A stretch of DNA of 62,191 nt from CAYMRB01 sp964392615 (GTDB taxonomy: Bacteria; Planctomycetota; UBA8108), in the NCBI GenBank assembly GCA_964392615.1, contig CAYMRB010000005.1:1-62191 (forward strand). Reading direction: 5' to 3'. Within the stretch, counting starts at the first letter, position 1, and each line of letters begins with the position of its first letter. This document shows, piece after piece, positions 28,176-36,700 of this stretch. Under the pieces are notes generated by a model that saw only the letters and a program-made list of their open reading frames with translations, did not search any database and was not told the origin of the DNA. A program made the translations under genes and the position numbers.

Positions 28176-29699
28176 ATGATGCGCCGCGACCACCTTCTCC
28201 TTTCTCTCGCCTTCGCTGTCGCTGTGGCAACCCTTCACCGCGGTGTCGTTGCCGACGAGCTTGACGCGAAACAACGCTATCGTCCGGCGAACTCGTTCGT
28301 GTTGCGCAGCGCCGACAAGAACGTCGAGAGCGCATGGCGCCTCGCGCTGAAGACCGTCGAGGGCAACATTCGGCCGTGGAAGCGCGGGCTGATGAAAGAG
28401 GAGCGCCCCGCGCTGATGGCCGGCGGCGGATACGACAGCCCGTGGACGCGCGACGCGAGCTACAACACGTACTTCGGTGCGGGCTGGATCTACCCCGATG
28501 TGACGCGAGCGACGCTGCTCAGCGTGCTGATGCCCTGTGAGGGCGGCGCGCGGATCGGCGGGCAGTACTGGGACGCGATCTCGTGGGTGACCGGCGCGTG
28601 GGCGCAGTACTCGTTCACCGGCGACGAGGAGTTCCTGCGCATCGCATGGGACGCGACGCGGCGTTCCCTCGAGTACTTCGAGCGCACCGAGCTCGATGCG
28701 GCCACGGGGCTCTTCTGCGGTCCCGGCTGGTCCGACGGCATCGCCGGCTACCCGGCGCCGTACGATCGCACTGGCGGGAGCTCGTTCATCCTCGACTACG
28801 CGCGCCACAACGCGAACGTCGACAAGATCCGCATGAAGGCGCTGAGCACGAACAGCCTGTACACCAACGCGTACCGCATCGCGGCGCGCATGGCGCAGCG
28901 TGTCGGGAAGCCGGCCGCGGTGAGCGCCGCGTTCGAGAAGCGCGCTGCTCGGTTGCGCGACGCGATCAACCGCGAGCTGTGGATGGAGAAGCCCGGGCGC
29001 TACGCGTACTTCGTCGACGTGAACGGCAAGATCGATCCGTCGATGGAGGCGCTCGGTCACGCGCACGCGATCCTGTTCGGCGTGGCCGATGCGCAGCGCG
29101 CGCAGCGCGTTTTTTCCGGGCAGTACGTGTCCGAGCACGGCGTTCCGTGCGTCTGGCCGCTCTTTCCCCGCTTCCGCGAACCCGCAGTAGGGCGGCACTG
29201 CGGCACCGTGTGGCCGCAGATCCAGGGCTTCTGGGCGCTGGCCGGCGCGTCGCGCGGTCGGCTCGACGTGTTGCGCAAGGAGTTCGAGCCGCTGACCTCG
29301 ATGGCGCTCAAGAGCGGCGACTTCCGCGAGATCTACCACCCGCGCACGGGCGAGCCGTACGGCGGCATCCAGTGCGACAAGCTATGGCGCAGTGAGCCGC
29401 GTCAGACGTGGGCAGCGACGGCGTGGATCGCGATGATGGTGCGCGGCGTCCTCGGCATGACCTTCGAACCGGACGGCGTGACGCTGCGACCACTCGTTCC
29501 GAAGGGCTTGGCGCCACTGGAGCTCACCGGTGCGCGATATCGCGCCATGACGCTCGACATCCGAGTGCGGGGAGGCGGGGCTCGCGTGCTCGAAGCGTCG
29601 ATCGATGGCAAGAAAGTCTCGGGGCCGACGGTGACCGTGCCGGCGACGCTTCGCGGCCGCCACGTCGTCGAGATGGTCGTCGGTGGGACCGAGCGCTGA
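28176..29699 (+). CDS. Secreted six-hairpin glycoside hydrolase-like protein
   Basis: 507 residues with a signal peptide (LLLSLAFAVAVATLHRGVVA). The body is an (alpha/alpha)6-barrel of the glucoamylase/trehalase/GH63-like clan: GGGYDSPWTRDASYNTYFGAGW (about 87-108) is the substrate-site WxRD-type motif, GPGWSDGIAGYP supplies an acidic residue in a loop, and GDFREIYHPRTGEPYGG with WAATAWIAMMVRGVLGM close the barrel. The C-terminal ~90 residues form a beta-sandwich (FEPDGVTLRPLVPKGLAPLEL...). It probably releases a terminal sugar from oligosaccharides in the periplasm. The CAZy family cannot be fixed by eye. Position after a fucP-type symporter suggests breakdown followed by uptake of the same sugar. 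Confidence 0.75.
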   Translation: MMRRDHLLLSLAFAVAVATLHRGVVADELDAKQRYRPANSFVLRSADKNVESAWRLALKTVEGNIRPWKRGLMKEERPALMAGGGYDSPWTRDASYNTYFGAGWIYPDVTRATLLSVLMPCEGGARIGGQYWDAISWVTGAWAQYSFTGDEEFLRIAWDATRRSLEYFERTELDAATGLFCGPGWSDGIAGYPAPYDRTGGSSFILDYARHNANVDKIRMKALSTNSLYTNAYRIAARMAQRVGKPAAVSAAFEKRAARLRDAINRELWMEKPGRYAYFVDVNGKIDPSMEALGHAHAILFGVADAQRAQRVFSGQYVSEHGVPCVWPLFPRFREPAVGRHCGTVWPQIQGFWALAGASRGRLDVLRKEFEPLTSMALKSGDFREIYHPRTGEPYGGIQCDKLWRSEPRQTWAATAWIAMMVRGVLGMTFEPDGVTLRPLVPKGLAPLELTGARYRAMTLDIRVRGGGARVLEASIDGKKVSGPTVTVPATLRGRHVVEMVVGGTER

Positions 29700-29706
29700 T
29701 CGAGCG

Positions 29707-30327
29707 TCAATCGCCGGACTTGTCGCCGCAGCAGCGCCGCAGCTCGGCCATCGCCCGCGAGAACAGCTTGCGCACCGTCGCTTCCTCGCGGACGCCCAGC
29801 GCGGCGCCGATCTCGGCGTAGGACATCTCGCAGAAGAGGCGCTGGAGGATGACCTCGCGCCAGTGCTCCTTCATGTCGAGCAGCGCGTTCTCGATGCGCT
29901 CGATCATCTCCTTGCGCCCGAGGATCGCGCTGGGCGTCGGATCGTCGCCGGCGAAGACGATCGCGCTGACATCCTCGCTCTCGTAGCTGCTCGCGACGCG
30001 CACCTTGCCGCCGCCGCGCTTCTCGGCCGTCGCCTTGCGAAAGTGCGAGCGGATGCCGTTCGTCACGCACTGCGCGATCCAATGGCGAAACGTCGCCTCG
30101 GAGCGCTCCTCGTAGCGATCGAGGTTCTGGAACGTCTTCAGCAGGACCTCCTGGACGATGTCCTCGTGCTCGGCGAAACGACTCGGCCGCCGACCTAGGC
30201 GCAGCGCCACGATCTGCCGCACGCGCGGCAGATACCGAGCGAACAGCGCCTCCGTGGCCTCGCGGTCGCCCGATTGGGCGCCTCGTACGAGCTCGAGCGT
30301 CGTCTCGAATCGATCGTCCATGCGCAT
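29707..30327 (-). CDS. ECF-type RNA polymerase sigma factor
   Basis: 206 residues from the ATG ending at 30327 (MRMDDRFETTLELV); an ATG ending at 30381 is also in frame, and no strong ribosome site separates them. Region 2: LFARYLPRVRQIVALRLG, EHEDIVQEVLLKTFQNLDRY, ATFRHWIAQCVTNGIRSHFRKA. Region 4: ALLDMKEHWREVILQRLFCEMSYAEIGAALGVREEATVRKLFSRAMAEL. It selects promoters for RNA polymerase. It is divergent from a large Ser/Thr kinase-FGE protein with about 200 bp between the starts, and no anti-sigma gene is adjacent. This is the second sigma/kinase pair in the window. Confidence 0.88.
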   Translation of the reverse strand: MRMDDRFETTLELVRGAQSGDREATEALFARYLPRVRQIVALRLGRRPSRFAEHEDIVQEVLLKTFQNLDRYEERSEATFRHWIAQCVTNGIRSHFRKATAEKRGGGKVRVASSYESEDVSAIVFAGDDPTPSAILGRKEMIERIENALLDMKEHWREVILQRLFCEMSYAEIGAALGVREEATVRKLFSRAMAELRRCCGDKSGD

Positions 30328-30530
30328 CACCTGTGCGGAGTCAAGCCGCCGCGAAGCGGTCAGCTCCAGCTCCGCGCGCATGAGCTGCCGGGCGCCGGCG
30401 TCGAGGGCCGCGGCGAGCGCGGTCAGCCCACGCGAACAGTGTACCGGCACGTGCGCTCGAGGCGAAGGGCGGGGCGGGGACGGCGACGGAGTCTCTGGAT
30501 GCGCCGCTCTCCTGATGGGATGCTGAACGT

Positions 30531-33500
30531 GTGACCGACGCTCCAGGCCCCGATCAGGACGATACGCTTGACGACGGACGGGACGCCCAGTCCGTCTACG
30601 ACGAGTTTGTGCGTCGACGGAGGGCGGGTAAAGACGCCGATCTCGACGAGATCTGCGACCGCCATCCCGATCTGGCCCACGCGCTGCGGGCGATCCACTC
30701 GCTCGCGGTGACGCCGAGCGCCAAGACCGGCGACGTCGATGACGCATCGGCTCGGCCGGCGGGGATCGAGGCGGCGGTTGCGGCGGTGCGCGCGGAGGAA
30801 CGCGGTGACGATGTCGCGCTGCCGCTCGAGCCGGGAACCGACATCGGACCGTACCGGATCCGCGACGCCGTCGGCGAGGGCGGCTTCGCCGTCGTCTATC
30901 GCGCGGAGCAGCAGTCGCCGGTGCGGCGCACGGTCGCGGTCAAGGCGATCAAGGCGGGCCTCGACACGAAACAGGTGCTCGCGCGATTCGAGGCGGAGCG
31001 ACAGGCGCTCGCGCTGATGAGTCACGGCAACGTGGCGAAGGTCTTCGACGCCGGCACGACTGCCGCGGGGCGGCCGTACTTCGTCATGGAGTTCGTCGAC
31101 GGTGCACCGATCACGCAGTATTGCGATGAGCATCACCTCGGAACTCGCGAGAGGCTCGACCTCTTCCTGCAGGTCTGCGAGGGCATCCAGCACGCGCATC
31201 AGACCGCGATCATCCATCGCGACTTGAAGCCGGCGAACATCCTCGTCACCCTCGAAGGCGAGCGTCCGGTGCCGAAGGTCATCGATTTCGGCATCGCGAA
31301 GGCGACCGGCACCGAGCTCACCGACTCGACGCTGCGCACCGAGGTCGGCCAGATCGTCGGGACGCCGGCCTACATGAGTCCGGAGCAGGCCGAGGGCACG
31401 GGCGCGCTCGTCGACACGCGCACCGACATCTACGCGCTCGGAGTGTTGCTCTACGAGCTCCTCGCGGGTGAGCGGCCGTTCGACTTCTCGCAACTCGGCG
31501 GCTTCGCGATCGCGGAGATCCAACGCGTTATCCGCGAGGAAGAGCCGCCACGGCCGAGCGTGCGGCTGCGCCAACGTGCGAACGCCGATATCGCGACCTG
31601 TCGGCACACGACCATCTCGGCGCTGTCTCGCGAGCTGCGCGGCGACCTAGACTGGATCGTGATGAAGGCGCTCGCCAAGCGACCGGACGATCGCTACGCG
31701 TCCGCGTCGGAATTCGCCGCGGACGTGCGACGCTACCAGCGAACCGAGCCCGTGCTCGCCGGACCGCCGAGCTTGCGCTACCGGCTCGGCAAGGTGATTC
31801 GGCGGCGTCGGCGTGTGCTGATCGCTGCCGGGCTGGTCGTCGTGTCGGCCGCGATCGCGGCGATCGTCGCGTGGCAGTGGGTCGACGCTCGCCGGCGTGT
31901 GGACGCCGAGCGGCGCGCGGCGGAGCTGCTCGAGTCGGGCCGTCAATCTTTCGGAGAGGCGAGGGCCACGCGACGCGAGCTCCTCGATTTGCTCGGAGAG
32001 CTCGATGCGACGCGCCAGCGTCTCGAGACATGGCTGCCAGTCTGGGAGCGCTACGACGAGTTCGTCGGGCGGGGGAAGACCGCGTTGGCACGCGGTCGTC
32101 TCGAACGACAGTTCGCGGCAGCCTTCGAGGCGCTGACGGAGTCCTTCCACGTCGCCCCGGGCGGCTCGCCGACGGTGCGCGAAGCCGCGTTAGAGGTCGA
32201 TCGATTGCGCGAGGAGGTCGAGGCGTCCAGCACGTTGATCTCGGTCAGCGCGGCGCTCTTGCCCGATCAGGACGAGATGGCCGCGGCGGCCGGCAGCGTG
32301 ACGGGCACGTTCTCTCTCGCCTCCGATCCGCCCGGCGCCGATGTGTACTGCTTCCGGTACGTCGGCGCACCCGGTGATGACCGACTGGTGCCGCGTCCGT
32401 TTCACCTCGCGGAAAGGCGCTGGATTGGCCCGGAAGTCCCACGCGTCGAGCGTGTCTGGGATGCCGGCCGGGCGCGTGCACGGGATGCCAACGGCGAGTT
32501 CGTCGAGTTCCGACCGGGCGACCGCTGGCTGTCGATCACTCGCGGAGGAATCGGGTCGAGCGATCCGCTGGATTCCCCGCAGTGGTTCACTACGCGCGGC
32601 GACATCGCACGCGCGCTGGCAGAGGTCGGGGCCGGTGAGGTCGTCACGCTTCAGATCGAGCGCGTCGGCGAGAGGCTCGCGCTCGAGTGGGTGCCGTTTC
32701 CCGCGGTCGACCTCGGCGAGCCGTACACGGCGGGCCGTCTGATCGATCTGCGCGATCAGCTGGGTATCACGTTCGAGTCCTGGCCGCTCGTGTTCGACGC
32801 GGCCTGCCATGCCGGCAAGACCCGCGTCGCGTCGCCCGTGCGCGTCGAGCTGCCACCGGGTAGCTACCTCTTCGTGTTGCGCAGGGAAGGTCGGCTCGAT
32901 ACGCGTTATCCCGTCGTGAGTCCCCGCGACCTCGAGGACACGGTGCGCCTGCTGGCTCCGGAAGAAGTCCCGCCCGGCTTCGTTCACGTGCCGGCGGGCA
33001 CCTTCAAGCAGGGCGGCAACGATCCGAACTTCCTGCAGAACCTGCCGTACGCCGAAACGCGGCTCGACGGCTTCTTCATCAGTCGCCTCGAGACGAGCCT
33101 CGGCGAGTACCTCGAGTTCGTGCGCGATCGCGCCGACGCGGCGGATGGGTCGTGCGTGCCGCGATCGCCGGACGTGAGCAAGGAGTACGCCGCGGCGGGG
33201 CGCATCTCGCTCGTGCCGACAATCGGTCGCGACGACCGACCGCTGATCGTGCCCGATGGCGACAGCTGGATCGTCGCGTCGCCCTATGTCGAGGAGTCTC
33301 CGCTGCAGGGCATCAGCTACCTGACCGCGCTCGAGTACGCGCATTGGCGTACCGAGCAGAGCGGCGGGCGCTGGCGCTTTCGACTGCCGACGGACCCGGA
33401 GTGGGAGAAGGCTGCGCGCGGCGCGGACGGGCGTGTGTTCGTCTGGGGCGATCACATGATTTGGAGCTATTGCCGCAGCCGTCGTGGCGTACACGACGCG

Positions 33501-33764
33501 CGACGCGGCCTGCCGCGCGAGCGCGGACGTTCGCCGATCGACGAGAGCGTCTACGGCGTGCGCGATCTCGCCGGCTCGATTGTCGAGTTCGCCGTCGGTT
33601 TTCCCGCGTTCCGCAAGCGGTACCGCAGCTGCCGCGGCGGCGGTTGGAGCAAGATCGACGAGTATCGCTTCCGCACGGATTCGCGCTTCGGGCTCCTGCC
33701 GGAAGCTACGAGGACATCGTCCGGAATCCGCCTCGTGGTCGACGTGCCGCAGGCGAGCGATTGA
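30531..33764 (+). CDS. Ser/Thr protein kinase fused to PEGA-like and FGE-sulfatase-like domains
   Basis: 1077 residues from a GTG at 30531. The kinase domain (about 104-400) is complete: VGEGGFAVVYRAEQ, VAVKAIKAG, HRDLKPANIL (about 227), VIDFGIAKA, GTPAYMSPEQAEG. One transmembrane helix (about 429-451) is followed by a coiled coil (ARRRVDAERRAAELLESGRQ...), a PEGA-like phrase (TFSLASDPPGADVYCF) and a C-terminal formylglycine-generating-enzyme-type fold (about 812-1073: PPGFVHVPAGTFKQGG, RLPTDPEWEKAARGADGRVF, RGGGWSKIDEYRFR, SGIRLVV). The catalytic Cys pair of true FGE is absent and the usual GNVWEW is GSIVEF, so the extracytoplasmic domain is probably a ligand sensor. Divergent from an ECF sigma gene. 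Confidence 0.9.
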   Translation: MTDAPGPDQDDTLDDGRDAQSVYDEFVRRRRAGKDADLDEICDRHPDLAHALRAIHSLAVTPSAKTGDVDDASARPAGIEAAVAAVRAEERGDDVALPLEPGTDIGPYRIRDAVGEGGFAVVYRAEQQSPVRRTVAVKAIKAGLDTKQVLARFEAERQALALMSHGNVAKVFDAGTTAAGRPYFVMEFVDGAPITQYCDEHHLGTRERLDLFLQVCEGIQHAHQTAIIHRDLKPANILVTLEGERPVPKVIDFGIAKATGTELTDSTLRTEVGQIVGTPAYMSPEQAEGTGALVDTRTDIYALGVLLYELLAGERPFDFSQLGGFAIAEIQRVIREEEPPRPSVRLRQRANADIATCRHTTISALSRELRGDLDWIVMKALAKRPDDRYASASEFAADVRRYQRTEPVLAGPPSLRYRLGKVIRRRRRVLIAAGLVVVSAAIAAIVAWQWVDARRRVDAERRAAELLESGRQSFGEARATRRELLDLLGELDATRQRLETWLPVWERYDEFVGRGKTALARGRLERQFAAAFEALTESFHVAPGGSPTVREAALEVDRLREEVEASSTLISVSAALLPDQDEMAAAAGSVTGTFSLASDPPGADVYCFRYVGAPGDDRLVPRPFHLAERRWIGPEVPRVERVWDAGRARARDANGEFVEFRPGDRWLSITRGGIGSSDPLDSPQWFTTRGDIARALAEVGAGEVVTLQIERVGERLALEWVPFPAVDLGEPYTAGRLIDLRDQLGITFESWPLVFDAACHAGKTRVASPVRVELPPGSYLFVLRREGRLDTRYPVVSPRDLEDTVRLLAPEEVPPGFVHVPAGTFKQGGNDPNFLQNLPYAETRLDGFFISRLETSLGEYLEFVRDRADAADGSCVPRSPDVSKEYAAAGRISLVPTIGRDDRPLIVPDGDSWIVASPYVEESPLQGISYLTALEYAHWRTEQSGGRWRFRLPTDPEWEKAARGADGRVFVWGDHMIWSYCRSRRGVHDARRGLPRERGRSPIDESVYGVRDLAGSIVEFAVGFPAFRKRYRSCRGGGWSKIDEYRFRTDSRFGLLPEATRTSSGIRLVVDVPQASD

Positions 33765-33773
33765 GGACTCACG

Positions 33774-36700
33774 TCAGTCGCACGGCGGGAACGACTCGCA
33801 GCCGAGCGGGTCGTCCGTCGCATCGACGCCGCACTCGTCCGCCGGCGCGGCAGGCGGCGCACCGCCCGCGAACAGGAACGACAGGGTGGCGATCGCATCG
33901 GTGATCTCGACGCGACCGTTGTCGTCGAAGTCCGCAGCTTGCAGGCAGGGTGGTGGATCCGCGCCGAGGAAGAGGTAGTTGAGCGAGAACACCGCGTCGG
34001 AGATATCGACCCGCTCGTCCGCGCTCGCGTCGCCGCGGCGGAACAGAGTTGCGGTCGAGGTCGAGAAGCTCCACGTCGGCCCTTCCACCATGCCGCCGCC
34101 GTTCTCAGCGACGACGCGCCACTCGTAGTTCGTGTCGGTCTCGAGGTCGAGCGCCTGCCAGTCGGTTCTCGATCCGACGTACGCGACGAGCGCCTCTTCG
34201 CCAGCCCCGGCGCGCAGGTAGACGCTGTAGTACTCCTCGTATTCGTCCGCGTTCGACGATGCCTCCCAGTCGAGCGTCACGCCTTCGGCGATGAGCTCGA
34301 CGTCGCCGATCGGGCCGACCAGCTCCAGGTCGTCGGCCGGCGGCGGGGGAAGCGGCGGCAGCGTGCGGAACGTCCACGTGGCACCGGGCGTCGTGCCGTG
34401 ATCGTTCGATGCGTCGACTTGCCACTCGTACGTCGTGTCTTCTTGCCACGGCTCGCCGATCCACCACGGGTAGTCGACCTCCGTGTCGACGACCGGCTCC
34501 GGGATACGCTCGCCGTCGTCCGCGAGCTCCCACACGCGCAGGCGGTACGCGTCGACCCAGGGGGAGCCCTCCCAGCTCAAGGCCTGCTCGACCGGCACGC
34601 GGCGCAGCGGGTCGAGGTCCGGGTCATCCGCGGGCACCGGATTCTCGGGTGGTTCGGGCGGCACCGGCGGGTCGAGATCGGTCACGACCTCGACCGTGAT
34701 CGTCCGCAGGTGGTCGAACGTGATCGCGGCCTCGTTCTCGCGACTCGCGCCGGGGCCGACATCGCCGGCCGCGCGCACGCTGAACGTCAGATAGCCCTCG
34801 CCTTGATGCGTCGCGCAATCGTTCGGCGGCAGGAAGCCCTCCCAGACCTCGCACTCGCGCGAGAAGCACGACGAGATCTCGCAGAAGAGCTCGTACTCCG
34901 GGCCTGATCCATCGAGGCCCAGCTCGATCTGCACGTTCGTGTCGACCGTGTCGAGATCGGCACCGGCGCCCTCGCCCTCGCCCTCGTCCTCCTCGCCATC
35001 GCAGTCCGGCAGCGCTCCGCCGTTGCATTCCTCGCCGCGCTCGCGAAACGGGTCGAGGCTGACGGCGCGAACGGCGGGGATGTCGACGATCACCTCGCGG
35101 CGGTCCCACAGATTCGCGTCGATCGGGATCAGCTTGTCGTCATCGTCGCCGCCGAGGCTGACGACCCCGACCCTCAGCGTCGTGAGATCGAAGAGCGTCG
35201 CGTCGAGGCGATCGACGATCCGGACCGTGCGCGCCGAAGCCGTCGCGCACCGCGAGTTCTCGAAGTAGATCGTGTAGTGGATTGTCGGCGCAGGCCTGTC
35301 CGTCTCGGCCTCGATCGGCAACAGGTCGTCGGCGGGCAGAGCGTCGTCGGCGGGCGGCAGGTCGTCGTCCGCAGTCTCGACCTCGTCCTCCTTGGCGTTC
35401 GGATCCCACGATGTGACGACGCGCACCGGCCAGCCGGCGATCATCGTGAACAGGTGATCCGGCGGGGTGAGCGGGCGGTCCGGCAAGTCGCCCTCGATCG
35501 CGGGAGGCTCGCCGCTCACCACGCGTGCGGTCGGCGCGACAGCAATCGTCAGGCCGATCACGTCACCGCTCGAGTCGGCGAACGAGTTCGATGCGGCGGG
35601 GACCGTGACCGGCAGCAGCCCGCTCGGCTCGTCGACGACGTCGTGTCCAACGACGCCGACGTTGACCGAGACACCGGCCGCGATCGGGGCGAGGACGAAG
35701 CGGCCGAGACGATCGGTCGTGCTCCGCGCGATGAGCTCGCCGTCGGCGAACGCCCCGATGTCGGTCGACGCGACCGGCCCGAGCGAGGCCGCGAGCACGA
35801 CGCGGCCGGCGACGGCGGCGTTCGGCCGACCCTGCGACTCCGCGAACGCGAAGCGGAAGAGCCGCACCACGTTCGAGGCGATTTCGCCGCGTCGCTCCAC
35901 GCGCCGGGCGAGGCCGCCGAGCGACGTCTGGACATCGCTCCACCGCGACCCGAAGCCGACGGAGAGCGGCGACAGCGCGCGGCTCCACTCGTCGGGCGCG
36001 ATCAGGACCGGCGCGGGGTTGGGAACGTCGCGCCACTCGACGAAGTCGCGGTCGTGAGGCTGGAACGCTCGGACCACGAAGGCGATGTCCTGCGACATGG
36101 TCAACGCGCGATAGGTGATGCGCAGGTCGTTGGACGCGCCCGGGGCCAGACGGTGCGGCGATGCGCCATCGTTGGACACGCCGAGCACGTACAGCTCGTC
36201 CGCGTGGGTCTCGTCGTCACCGAGCACGCGGAAGCGCACGTTGCCGCGCGTCGCGTGGATCTTGAACAGCGGCGCGGGCATCTCGGTATCGCCGACGTTT
36301 CTGTAGCGCAGACGCAGTCGGCCCTGATCCGCCAAGCGATAGAGCCCGGGCCCGGATAGCGCGGCCCACAGCTGTCCGTCGTGACCGGTCACGACGCGAA
36401 ACGACCCGGAAAGAACGGCATCGACGGCGCCAACGCGGCGTGCGACAAGGTCGTAGACGCCGAGCGGCGCATCGTCGAGGACGAACGTCGCTTCGGCGAG
36501 CTCGGGCGACGGCAGCGTCACGGACGACGTCGTGATGACGTGGCCGGCGCCGAGAGCGGGGTCGCGCTCTTCGAGAGTGAAGGACGTCTCGTTCGTGAAG
36601 CCGGCGCCCGTGATCACGGCGTCGACGCTGCCGGTGCGGTCGGGGCGAACGCCGCCGCGATCGGGCGACAGCGAGTCGAGCAGCGCGCCGTCGGAGGGCT

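Noticed and set aside
32965..33764. Active formylglycine-generating enzyme in the kinase C-terminus.
   Set aside because: The catalytic Cys pair and the usual GNVWEW motif are missing, and no sulfatase gene is nearby.
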